Positions 54,938-63,240 of a stretch of DNA of 64,000 bases are shown piece after piece. The stretch is from Chloroflexota bacterium. Lineage in GTDB: Bacteria; Chloroflexota; Anaerolineae; Aggregatilineales; J027. The translations under genes and the position numbers were made by a program. Position 1 is the stretch's first letter. Every line of letters begins with the position of its first letter. Location: positions 1-64,000 of the forward strand of contig QMIT01000009.1 of the NCBI GenBank assembly GCA_024434115.1, written 5' to 3'. The notes under the pieces were generated by a model that was not told the DNA's origin, searched no databases, and saw only the letters and a program-made list of their open reading frames with translations.

Positions 54938-55873
54938 TTACTGCTCATCAATTCCATCAAGGGATAGTTTGTTGTTGGTTTTGCGGACATCTACGCGAAC
55001 GGGTTCACCGAGCAACTGGTCAAGCGAGATTTCGTCGGTGGCGGCCTTTTCCATATGATAGGAACCGCAGACAAGGCATTTGGGGTTACGTGGAATATTG
55101 ACCCACTCGGCGGAAAAGGGCGGGGTGATATGCCCCTCACGAATTTCCAGCGGTTGATTGGCTAACAAGACGGTGTTCGCTGGGAAATGGCGCTCGGCGG
55201 GTGTGCCCTCTAGCAAAATATTGAGGACGATATTGGCCTGCGTATTGGCGACGCGCACGACATCCAGCCACAAACCGGGTTCGGCATCAATCGCGCCATC
55301 AGGCCGACGCTGCCCATAATCCAAATCGGCATCTGAGCCATCCGGGGCGGGGGTGACATAGCCTTCGCGCAGTTCGGCGGCCCAACACGCATAACATGGG
55401 CCATCTCCGGGGTAGATTGCCACCACATCACCGCCTTCGCCACGTTCATAGACTCCCGCGTATACCGCCACGAGTTGTCGTTTGAGACAGGATTCGTTCA
55501 AACTGAATTTCGCACCCTCGCCATCCACCCCCACGACCAGAATATCCATTTGATCGAGCAAGTGTAAGTGGCTCTCAATGCGGTCTTGCAAGGTAAACAC
55601 CTCGGCTTGCGGGTTGCGTTGCAAAATCAAGTCACGCACGGCTTCAACTTTGGGTTTGCCGATATACCGACCATCGGCGACATGACGCACAATATTTTGG
55701 GGATCCAACACATCGTCATCCACCAAAATAAAGCGCTGTACACCCGACATGGCGAGGGCCAGTGCGACATAACCGCCACCTGAACCCACTCCGACAATTC
55801 CGACGGTTTTGCGGGCCAGCAGGCTCATGGCATCATGCCCTAGCAGCCGTTCAACGCGATTCCAATCGGTCAT
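54938..55873 (-). CDS. E1-like (ThiF/MoeB-fold) activating enzyme
   Basis: About 311 aa from ATG 55873, which overlaps the JAB stop as ATGA. It is a ThiF-fold adenylating enzyme: GIVGVGSGGGYVALALAMSG (residues about 25-44), the Asp pair FILVDDDVLDPQNIVRH, and VDGEGAKFSLNESC. Zinc-knuckle cysteines are C160/C163 (GPCYACW) and C266/C269 (PKCLVCG). The only other Cys is C129, in the position of a structural helix. I see no cysteine in the crossover region where E1 enzymes form a thioester. It probably adenylates a C-terminal Gly of a partner protein. It sits with E2-like and JAB genes, a typical prokaryotic ubiquitin-like arrangement. Confidence 0.88.
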   Translation of the reverse strand: MTDWNRVERLLGHDAMSLLARKTVGIVGVGSGGGYVALALAMSGVQRFILVDDDVLDPQNIVRHVADGRYIGKPKVEAVRDLILQRNPQAEVFTLQDRIESHLHLLDQMDILVVGVDGEGAKFSLNESCLKRQLVAVYAGVYERGEGGDVVAIYPGDGPCYACWAAELREGYVTPAPDGSDADLDYGQRRPDGAIDAEPGLWLDVVRVANTQANIVLNILLEGTPAERHFPANTVLLANQPLEIREGHITPPFSAEWVNIPRNPKCLVCGSYHMEKAATDEISLDQLLGEPVRVDVRKTNNKLSLDGIDEQ

Positions 55874-56916
55874 TTTGTTTTCTCCCACGCCTCGATTGCT
55901 TTCACTCCATCTACCAATAAATGCTCATCCGTCCATACGGGGATAACCCCCTCTGGAACTTTGGTGGAGGCGTTGAGCAGCGTTTCAAAAAGGTCTTGGC
56001 CTTCTTTGGGGCGCATAATCGGTGCGACGCGCCACAGGGGTGGACGAATCGGATAATTAACAGGGGTCATGGCAATCACGACCCGCGATGTACCGGGACG
56101 CCAGATGGTCAGGCAGGTGTCCAGTGGGGGGTGTCCCCGTGTGTTCCATGTGACCACATCCATAACTTCTAGGCCGTTTTTCTCCAATGCCGCCAATTCT
56201 TCGTCAAAACGCTGGCGCTGTTTAATCCACCAAACAACGGGTGGCAGGCCGGGAAAATAGTCATTGGGTCGAACGACCACTTTGACAGGTTCAAAGTCGC
56301 GGCCTTCTTTCCGCAGCCACCAAAAATCTATACGTATCCGAGCGGCTTTAGTTGTGCTTTTGGCCTCAACGATTAGCGTATTTTCAGCAGGCGGAATGCC
56401 TTCGCAATATTCGGCGAGGGTGACAATCGGGGCGAGCAAAAAATCTGTGCCCATGCCCTCCAAATGCAAACGGGCGGTGTGTAAATCTTCAGTCGAGGGA
56501 GCAATCATCGCGCCGGGTTGTTTGTGCCAATCTCCTAGATGACGCAGGGGCACATCCCATTTGGCACTGCGGCCCTGACTGTGCATCTCTCGATAGAGTT
56601 TCCAATTTTCCTGCCACCACTCCGAAATATTGGTTTGCCAGCCATCGCCCTGCACAAACATGACTGAACGACGGACAACATCTTCCATCGGCGGGATGGT
56701 ATCGAGGATGCAAATTTCAGGTGGGGTATTTTCGTTGGCAGGCGTAATGAGGCCAATGAGCGCCTCGCCCGTTTCATTACGTGTATAACGCAGCGCTCCC
56801 TGACAAATTTTTTCGACGACCCGCTGGGCCACATACACCAATGGCAAAGGATTTTCCAGCATGGGGGCAGGAAGGTCGAATGACTTTTCAACGGGGGAGA
56901 GGTCGTGGGTAGTCAT
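55870..56916 (-). CDS. JAB/JAMM-domain protein with possible C-terminal UBC-like domain
   Basis: About 348 aa from ATG 56916, which overlaps the E2 stop as ATGA. Residues about 25-180 are a JAB-type domain: Glu51 in GEALIGL, H131 in LGDWHKQPG, then PSTED with S141 and D144. A canonical JAMM would be H-x-H; here the second His is Gln (Q133), so zinc binding is doubtful. Residues about 250-345 contain VVIAMTPVNYPIRPPLWRV, which looks like the YP-x-x-P-P strand-turn of UBC folds, suggesting a fused inactive E2-like domain. Family members remove or mature ubiquitin-like tags; this copy could be a scaffold. Confidence 0.72.
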   Translation of the reverse strand: MTTHDLSPVEKSFDLPAPMLENPLPLVYVAQRVVEKICQGALRYTRNETGEALIGLITPANENTPPEICILDTIPPMEDVVRRSVMFVQGDGWQTNISEWWQENWKLYREMHSQGRSAKWDVPLRHLGDWHKQPGAMIAPSTEDLHTARLHLEGMGTDFLLAPIVTLAEYCEGIPPAENTLIVEAKSTTKAARIRIDFWWLRKEGRDFEPVKVVVRPNDYFPGLPPVVWWIKQRQRFDEELAALEKNGLEVMDVVTWNTRGHPPLDTCLTIWRPGTSRVVIAMTPVNYPIRPPLWRVAPIMRPKEGQDLFETLLNASTKVPEGVIPVWTDEHLLVDGVKAIEAWEKTK

Positions 56917-57386
56917 CGGTTTGACTTCAGCCAATCCATCAGGTTTCGCTTTAGCTTTTCTTCGATACCGGGCCATTCACCAGTTGCACGCCATGTGTAA
57001 TAGGCATACAACCATTCAATCGCCCACCCTGCTACTGTGACGGCAGTCGAGGTTGAAGGGTTCCATCCATAGGATATGCCGTCTTTGGGATTAAACAAAC
57101 AAAGCTGTCCATCCTCAAATTGATGTTTAGGGCTGTAAATGTAGGGCTGAAGCACATAGGCTTCGGCAGGACGATTGGGATAATCTTTCGGGTAAAATAT
57201 CTTGACTTCATGTTCACGCTGGGGCAGACCGACGAGATTGACCTCGACCATGCCGAGCCACGAGAGCGTGTCATTTTTATTGAACGTTATCTGGAACGTA
57301 TTGCCAAAGGTCGCCTGCATAAGTTCTACTTCCAGGCGCAGACGCGGCGAGACGTTTTTTTTAGTTCCCCACCATTGTGTAGCCAC
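56913..57386 (-). CDS. E2-like (UBC-fold) conjugating protein
   Basis: A 157-aa UBC-fold protein (GTG start, AGGAAG upstream). The E2 core is recognisable: VKIFYPKDYPNRPAEAYVL matches the YP-x-x-P strand-turn, then KHQFEDGQLCLF places a His (88) and the predicted active Cys (96) as in canonical H..G-x-(L/I)-C-L. The following WNPSTSTAVTVAGWAIEWL and RATGEWPG are hallmarks of prokaryotic E2-like families. It would take an activated modifier from the E1-like protein and pass it on. The next gene overlaps by ATGA. No E3 or ubiquitin-like gene is obvious. Confidence 0.85.
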   Translation of the reverse strand: MATQWWGTKKNVSPRLRLEVELMQATFGNTFQITFNKNDTLSWLGMVEVNLVGLPQREHEVKIFYPKDYPNRPAEAYVLQPYIYSPKHQFEDGQLCLFNPKDGISYGWNPSTSTAVTVAGWAIEWLYAYYTWRATGEWPGIEEKLKRNLMDWLKSNR

Positions 57387-57407
57387 TGCCTATCTTCCTG
57401 AATAACA

Positions 57408-58202
57408 CTAATGAGTGCTGATACGGCGCTGCTGTGAAAGCAATTCTTCTAGGGAAATCGGTAATGAATCATCTTCGAGCGCCACCTGTACCTGTGCTTC
57501 GCCGTCTAAGCCGAATTGACGACGACGCTCATCCAACGAGGGCGACAGGGTAAACGGGTGCAGCGCTACTAAACCGCCATCCACCCAGACCTGTAAGTCC
57601 CATTTGCCGATGTGGGTCAGGCGATTGTTGCCTTTGAGGGGTAAGCGATAACCGGGCAGCAGCAAATTTTCACCGGGTCGCATGTAATGTTCCATCTCGC
57701 AGACAAATTGGGGATAGCCTGCCGCATCTTTGATTTCAAAGCGGATGAGGCTTTGACGGGGGTGGGCATAGGTTGGGGCGTCTACTACGACATAGGGGCG
57801 CAGGGAGTTGTCATCCAACGAAAGCAAACGAGCCTGCCGAAGTTCCAAACCATCCTTGCGGATTTCCTCCACCAATAAACCGACATCTTGCAGCCGATAG
57901 CCATGTGTGTCGCGGTCAGGGCGCATACTCACGTATTCGCCAGAACGGCGGGCGGATTGGGTCATTTGTACACGGCGGCGTTCACGCGAGGCAGGATTAG
58001 CGCGGCTGATGCGACGTGATGCACGGGTATTGGTTTGGAGGGTGCGGGCGGCGTTTCCGGCAACGGCCATTGTGGTGAGGAGGGTGACGACTCCACCCAA
58101 AATAAACGCAACAGCCCATTCCCCTGAAACAAGGAGTACCATAAACGCGATGAACATGGCGATTAACCATGCCATATTGCCCCGGCGATTGGTTTTTGGC
58201 AT
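57408..58202 (-). CDS. Membrane protein heading the E1/E2/JAB operon
   Basis: A 264-aa protein with two adjacent membrane helices at the N-terminus (about 10-27 and 28-46: WLIAMFIAFMVLLVSG, AFILGGVVTLLTTMAVAG), a basic, Arg-rich linker (RASRRISRANPASRERRRV) and a cytoplasmic-looking beta-rich domain (about 95-245: RLQDVGLLVEEIRKDGLELR, FVCEMEHYMRPGENLLLPGY, GKWDLQVWVDG). I do not recognise the family. It is 21 bp before the E2 gene and in line with all five downstream genes, suggesting it anchors the conjugation proteins to the membrane or is their target. Confidence 0.7.
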   Translation of the reverse strand: MPKTNRRGNMAWLIAMFIAFMVLLVSGEWAVAFILGGVVTLLTTMAVAGNAARTLQTNTRASRRISRANPASRERRRVQMTQSARRSGEYVSMRPDRDTHGYRLQDVGLLVEEIRKDGLELRQARLLSLDDNSLRPYVVVDAPTYAHPRQSLIRFEIKDAAGYPQFVCEMEHYMRPGENLLLPGYRLPLKGNNRLTHIGKWDLQVWVDGGLVALHPFTLSPSLDERRRQFGLDGEAQVQVALEDDSLPISLEELLSQQRRISTH

Positions 58203-58386
58203 TGTTTACATTTCCACTCAATGACTTTACTTCTTCAATTATATCATACGCAAATCGCTTGTCTTGGGTCGCACCACCTCTCATTTTTTGGGGGGTATAC
58301 AACTGTGATTATTGGACTACAGAAAATGGATTCCCCGGTAAGTTGAGAAACCCATTTTTTGCTTCGGACATTCTAGTCAATATCTC

Positions 58387-58661
58387 TTATTCGGTGGAGA
58401 CGCCTTCCATGTTCAGCTTGATGTTCTGTCGCCGCCTTTGACCAATGGGTGGGAGCTTGGTATTAATGACGGCTTCCCCTGCCAAAATGACAATGGTGGC
58501 GAAGATCATGGGCAGGGTTACAGTTTCATCGGCGACCAACCAACCCATAAAAACCGCGATGACCGGATTCACATAGAAATTTGTACTCACTTTGGCAGGT
58601 TCGACAGTTTTCAGCAGCCACAGGTAGGCCGATAACCCATGATGGATCCAAAGATGGTTAA
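58387..58661 (-). pseudogene. EamA-family transporter, 3' fragment
   Basis: About 90 codons of the C-terminal half of an EamA (DMT) permease: LSAYLWLLKTVEPAKVSTNF, YVNPVIAVFMGWLVADETV and LPMIFATIVILAGEAVIN. The apparent start codons ([11 protein letters not shown]) lie inside an insertion element, so the 5' part of the gene has been cut off by the insertion at 58662. No other part of EamA is found on the right side of the element. It is not functional in this form. Confidence 0.8.
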
Positions 58662-59587
58662 CTAACGTGGGTTTAGGAAAGCTAGAGAAGAGCGAGTAAA
58701 GCTTTTTCATGGCGCGTTGACCAATTAATGGCTGGTTTTTTAGCGTGCCGCATGTAAGCTATTAAGCCAGCCAAAACATTGGCAGGACTGCGTTGGCGCG
58801 AATGCTCAATCTGGGAAATATTCTTCAACTAATCATTCACCGTCTCAACGATGTTGCGTTTGCGCAAGAGCAGCTTGTCCTGCAAAAGCATCAAGCGATT
58901 TTTCCTATTTTTGCGGGCTTTGTTCACGAGTTGAATGCCTTGTTTGAGCAAGCCTTCGAAGAGACTTCGGGATAAATAGCCGCAATCACCAAAGCGCTTG
59001 CCGAACAGTTGGCGCTGGTGTGAGGCTAAAAGCCAGAATTTCGCCCCGTTTGTTAATCACTAAATATAACTTGAAGCCCAAAAACCAGCCTAAAGAGCAT
59101 TGCCTACGCACCGCTAACTGCTTAAGAACGTGCTGGCGGGGAATGCTACGCACCCGCAAGAGCGTCGCATCAATAAAGGGAATGCCGATGCAAGTACTGC
59201 ACTACTTTTGTGCATAAAGTCACAGCAAGCCGAGGATGGACGACAACCATTGAATAAAGCGTGAGTCACTCACTAAGCAGGGAAATTCTGGCTTCAGATA
59301 GACCTGTACATGATTGGTATAGTAATTCTTAAAACCCCGATAAGCCGATGGATGACAATGGATCATAATCGTCATCATTTCGCTTTCGCTTAACCGACTT
59401 TGCCTCAGCCTTTGTCTTGCTGACTAATTGCTTGGGCTGGGCTTGCCAAAATGCTTGGCGAAAGTCAACGACATCGCAGAATAGTAAACTCATTTGGGGA
59501 GACCTTTCGCTTGACCCTTTGGTTAGGAGGAGTTTTAGCGTCTAGCTGTTGCTTTCATGGTCTCCAACCTTTCCAAAACTCAGGTTA
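58662..59587. mobile_element. IS982-type insertion sequence, decayed
   Basis: A roughly 926-bp element bounded by imperfect terminal repeats: CTAACGTGGGTTTAGGAAAG at the left and, reversed, CTAACCTGAGTTTTGGAAAG at the right (17 of 21 bases agree over the full repeat). It carries one broken transposase on the minus strand. The element interrupts an EamA transporter gene on its left. No matching target duplication is seen, which fits a rearrangement on the right side, where fragments of another transposase begin. Confidence 0.85.
58682..59493 (-). pseudogene. IS982-family transposase, broken
   Basis: Minus-strand translation in shifting frames gives IS982 transposase pieces: MSLLFCDVVDFRQAFWQAQP, RLSESEMMTIMIHCHPSAY, FKNYYTNHVQVYLKPEFPCL, IPFIDATLLRVRSIPRQHV, KQGIQLVNKARKNRKNRLM and the terminal [20 protein letters not shown]. 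These are interrupted by several frameshifts and by stops, including a TAG in VND-stop-LKNIS where a Gln is expected. It is dead. Confidence 0.85.
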
Positions 59588-59651
59588 GCTGAGGGTGGGG
59601 CGTAAATCATAGGCAATCAAGAATCGGTTTGACCTCACCCAAGGGATGATT

Positions 59652-60258
59652 TCATGGAGAAAGTTGAACAACACGATCAAGTTCCAAGCGTATAAGGCGA
59701 GTGAGCAAGATAAAAGCGGCGGCTTTGGTTTGGCATTGAACGGGCAAGGCGTCCAAGTCAAACAGGTCTTTGAGGGTGGCAAAGAACGGCTCGATACTGG
59801 TGCCGCCCTGCTTGCACCAAGCCTTGCCTGCATCCGAAGCCAGATAAGCTGCACGGTCACGACGTGCCTGAGAGGTGGATGGCCCGATCGGTTTAGCCAA
59901 AGGAGCCAGCATGGTCATTCTGCGTTGGGCGCACGGATCAATCAAATCGCCGTCATTGTAGCCCGCGTTGAGCAGCAAGGTTTCAATCGTAGGCGACAAC
60001 ATAGCGATCCGGTTTTCCAAGACATGACTCTCACAAGCACTGCCGGTCACGGTGGCGTCCAACACCACGCGGACGGTCGCAGACGACACACTCGTCGTGA
60101 CATGGGCTTTGTAGCCGTAGACCCACCCATGATAGGTCGATTGAATCCAATCGGCTTCCCAATCCAACCCACGCAAGCCTTCCGGACCCGCCGTCGCAAA
60201 CGCAGAACCGTCACTCGCCGCCGTACAGCGGCTGAGCGGCGTTTCTTGCGCATACTCT
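59652..60258 (-). pseudogene. IS4/IS1182-type DDE transposase, 3' fragment
   Basis: About 200 residues of the C-terminal half of a DDE transposase: ATAGPEGLRGLDWEADWIQ, STYHGWVYGYKAHVTTSVSS, TLLLNAGYNDGDLIDPCA, RDRAAYLASDAGKAWCKQGG and the terminal EPFFATLKDLFDLDALPV. The N-terminal half with the first catalytic Asp is missing; the frame runs into a stop upstream. The nearest intact neighbours are the IS982 element on one side and a beta-lactamase-fold gene that starts 28 bp beyond the other side. Confidence 0.75.
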
Positions 60259-60286
60259 CAAAAAACCTCGTCAACGATTCACATCA

Positions 60287-61522
60287 CTAAACCAATATTG
60301 CCTGATAGGTGAGTGCTTTGGTCGTTGCAAAGATCGGATAAATCCAAAAGGGGTCTAGCTGATAACAAACTGTACCCACGAGTTCATAATGGGGATCAAC
60401 CCAGAGCAAAGTTCCAGAACCACCATCCTTCCAGTATTCTCCAGTTGCACTAGGCGTTCCCGCCAGTCCGCGATCCATTAATGTGTGGACACCTAGACCG
60501 TGCCCATAGCCGTAGATTGGCTGTGCATTCGGGAAGTGATACGGTAGTAGATCAGCTCGAAGGTGGTTACTGGTCATGAGATCAACGGTGCTAGGCGCGA
60601 GAATGCACGCCTTATAGAGTGTGCCCCGATTGAGCAGCATATTGCCAAGCCGTTGAATATCTAATGCTGTTGACACAAGGCCAGCCCCGCCGTGCTGCCA
60701 TTGTCCGGGTGGTCTGTGACCATTCGATGTGTAATGAATGCTCTGACTTGGCGCTTCCAGAAGCGACAGGTTGCCATCTTGTGCCCTTGTGTAAAATGCG
60801 CTGAAACGATCAATCCGGTCATCCCCGATCACATAACTTGTGTCCGTCATGCCCAGTGGATCGAAAATATACGTTTGTAAAAAGTCGGCAAATGGCAATC
60901 CTGAGGTGATTTCGACTAGGCGAGCCAAGATCTCAAACGATTGACCGTAACGCCAAAGTGTATTCGGTTGAGCAACCAATGGGACTTGGGTAATGCTCTC
61001 CACGATCTCGGCCAGCGAAACAGGTGACGTTTGCAGCGCTTTGATCTTGGCGCGAAGCATCCCTTCAGGGGGTTCCGTTGCTCCACCAAACCCGGATGGG
61101 ATTCCGCCTGTATGGGTAAGCAAATGCCGGATGGTGATCGGACGTTCCTGTTTGACGAAACAGGGTTCATCCCCCTCCATGCCTGCATAGACAGGGGTTG
61201 ATCTAAACGCGGGAATGAAGTCCGCAATGGGTTGGTCTAGCACGAATTCACCACGTTCATAACAAATCAGCGTGGCAACAGCCGTGATCACTTTGGTAAT
61301 TGACCACAGCCGCACCAAGGTATCAGGCTGCATCGGTTGATGCGTTGCGAGATTGGCAGCACCATAACCTTTGGCATAGAAAACCTGTCCACGCCGCGAT
61401 AGCACCGCAACAATGCCTGCTACTTTGCCTTGGTCAACATAGCGTTGCAGCGCGGTATCAAGAAAAGTCAGTCGCTCAGATGAAACGTCAACCCGTTCAG
61501 GAGCAATCGTTATCGCGGACAC
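60287..61522 (-). CDS. Beta-lactamase-fold serine hydrolase (class C/EstB type)
   Basis: A 411-aa enzyme with the penicillin-binding-like active site: LWSITKVITAVATL supplies the S-x-x-K pair (nucleophile Ser), LTHTGGIPSGFGG follows the fold's usual turn, LWRYGQSFEILARLVE is the Y-x-(S/N) position and QHGGAGLVST the H-x-G motif. No signal peptide is evident, so it may be a cytosolic esterase or peptidase rather than a true beta-lactamase. It begins inside the 3' end of the GH43 gene (13-bp overlap), so they form one transcript. Confidence 0.85.
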   Translation of the reverse strand: MSAITIAPERVDVSSERLTFLDTALQRYVDQGKVAGIVAVLSRRGQVFYAKGYGAANLATHQPMQPDTLVRLWSITKVITAVATLICYERGEFVLDQPIADFIPAFRSTPVYAGMEGDEPCFVKQERPITIRHLLTHTGGIPSGFGGATEPPEGMLRAKIKALQTSPVSLAEIVESITQVPLVAQPNTLWRYGQSFEILARLVEITSGLPFADFLQTYIFDPLGMTDTSYVIGDDRIDRFSAFYTRAQDGNLSLLEAPSQSIHYTSNGHRPPGQWQHGGAGLVSTALDIQRLGNMLLNRGTLYKACILAPSTVDLMTSNHLRADLLPYHFPNAQPIYGYGHGLGVHTLMDRGLAGTPSATGEYWKDGGSGTLLWVDPHYELVGTVCYQLDPFWIYPIFATTKALTYQAILV

Positions 61523-63114
61523 GCCTCTTTAGACTCCCCATAATCAAACCAATCAAAGTCCGCAATATTTTGGCTGGTTAAGCCATTACTGCTGGCGTAT
61601 AAACCGATATAGGTTCCGACAAATCCACCTGCAACTGTTGTGCTGAGAATCCGCCCATCTACATTTTCAGCAACGGGATGCCATTGGTTGCCATCTTCAC
61701 TGACAAAAAAACTGTAGGCCTGCCCTTGGGCGGTCACTTTGAGATAGCAATGATCGTGCGAGAGCGGTGCTTCGGCGAGTTTTTCTTCTATACTCTTGTC
61801 GCGTTTTATGAGCGAGATCATGCGTGTATCATTGATGAGTGACACCACAAAACGAAAGTGCTGATCACTGTTTTGATATACAACGACCCCGGCACATTCA
61901 TGCTCGTTCTCTGGCGCAAAGTCCATCACCGTCTCAGCGACAAAATTGATATGTTGTTGTCGTCGCCCCACAAAACTAGGATTTACCCACTCGCTTAACT
62001 GCTCTGGCCGCAAACGCAAACGCAAATGACCGGGGCGATCCGTCAGGTTCCAAAACTGTTCACGAGGATTGCGTAAGAAGTTCCAGCAAAAAGCTAAGGT
62101 ATCCGCGTCAAAATCATCACGGGTAGGTTGTTCAGGCCACGGATGAGGCGGCAGATTGGGCGACGGAAATTCTGGTTCGATGCCACCGCGTCTCGCATTA
62201 ACAACAGGCCAGCCATCCATTTCCCATGTAACCGGGGCCATAAACGTTTCACGTCCCAGATTGTAATGGTAGCCCGGTTCAAAGGGTGTGCTGTAGGGAC
62301 GGACACCTAAGGCAACCATCCACCATTCACCATTTTGCGTCTGGACTAAGTCGGCGTGGCCTGTCGCCGCAATCTCTGAGAAATAACCCTTATGACGGTG
62401 CGTGAGGATTGGGTTACGGTGACACGATTCATAGGGTCCGGTGATAGTTTTGCTGCGGGCTATAGTGACGGCATGATAGGCATCCGTGCCGCCCTCTGCA
62501 ATCATCAGATAATAGGTGTCACCGATGTGGTATAGGTGGGGAGCTTCGGGATGAATGGCTCGTTTGGCTGCACCATCCCACAGCGCGTATTTTTCTCCAA
62601 TAAGCTGCATCGAGTTCAGGTCTAGTTGCTGAAGCCAGATTTCCCGATGACCATGATCGGATTCGCCAGTTCGTGGAATACGATTCCCGGTGTACCATAC
62701 TCGCCCGTTATCATCAAACAATAAGGATGGGTCAATTCCCGGCGCATCCTCCAACCAGTAGGGATCAGACCAAGGGCCTGCTGGATCGGTAGCTGTCACA
62801 ATAAAATTTCCGTAGGGGGGTGTTGGGTCTTTGAAATTGGGAACCAGCGTGTTGATAACGTAGAAAAGCCCATCATGGTAACGGATGGTGGGCGCAAATA
62901 AGCCTCTTGAACCTTGCAAACCATCTAAACTTAACTGCGATGGGCGATGTATGACATGCCCAATCTGTCGCCAGTGAACCAGATCGCGGCTGTGGAAAAT
63001 GGGCAGCCCCGGAAAATATTCAAAAGTTGACGTTATCAGATAGTAATCTTCATTAACGCGGCAGATAGATGGATCAGGATAAAAGCCCGGCAATATCGGA
63101 TTATGAAATGTCAT
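61510..63114 (-). CDS. Glycoside hydrolase family 43 (xylosidase/arabinofuranosidase)
   Basis: About 534 aa from ATG 63114 (a GTG two codons upstream is an alternative). The five-bladed propeller of GH43 shows FHNPILPGFYPDPSICRVNE (catalytic base Asp), APGIDPSLLFDDNGRVW, AIHPEAPHLYHIGDTYYLM (acid Glu) and YFSEIAATGHADLVQ. The C-terminal beta-sandwich (residues about 330-530) is GH43_C2-like. It splits beta-xylose or alpha-arabinose side chains. No signal peptide is present, so it uses imported oligosaccharides. It is divergent from a dioxygenase gene with a shared control region. Confidence 0.92.
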   Translation of the reverse strand: MTFHNPILPGFYPDPSICRVNEDYYLITSTFEYFPGLPIFHSRDLVHWRQIGHVIHRPSQLSLDGLQGSRGLFAPTIRYHDGLFYVINTLVPNFKDPTPPYGNFIVTATDPAGPWSDPYWLEDAPGIDPSLLFDDNGRVWYTGNRIPRTGESDHGHREIWLQQLDLNSMQLIGEKYALWDGAAKRAIHPEAPHLYHIGDTYYLMIAEGGTDAYHAVTIARSKTITGPYESCHRNPILTHRHKGYFSEIAATGHADLVQTQNGEWWMVALGVRPYSTPFEPGYHYNLGRETFMAPVTWEMDGWPVVNARRGGIEPEFPSPNLPPHPWPEQPTRDDFDADTLAFCWNFLRNPREQFWNLTDRPGHLRLRLRPEQLSEWVNPSFVGRRQQHINFVAETVMDFAPENEHECAGVVVYQNSDQHFRFVVSLINDTRMISLIKRDKSIEEKLAEAPLSHDHCYLKVTAQGQAYSFFVSEDGNQWHPVAENVDGRILSTTVAGGFVGTYIGLYASSNGLTSQNIADFDWFDYGESKEACPR

Positions 63115-63177
63115 AGTCACATCTCGCAGATGAGGTTTATAGACGTATCTAATGTAATTGGATATAGTATAGACTGC

Positions 63178-63195
63178 TTTACAAGCGCTTGCAAA
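63178..63195. promoter_or_regulatory. LacI-type operator palindrome between GH43 and dioxygenase genes
   Basis: An 18-bp near-perfect palindrome centred on GC: TTTACAAGCGCTTGCAAA, with one mismatched pair. It lies between two divergent genes, 63 bp before the dioxygenase gene GH43 side included, and has the AAGCGCTT centre typical of LacI/CcpA-type regulator sites. It would suit sugar-responsive control of the GH43 gene. The regulator gene is not in the window. Confidence 0.6.
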
Positions 63196-63240
63196 AAGAT
63201 TGATAACACCGATGAGAAACCCTTTTCAGGAGATAAGAAC

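Noticed and set aside
59646..60290. 214-codon plus-strand open frame across the IS4-type fragment
   Set aside because: The minus strand encodes recognisable transposase, and this frame is its shadow.
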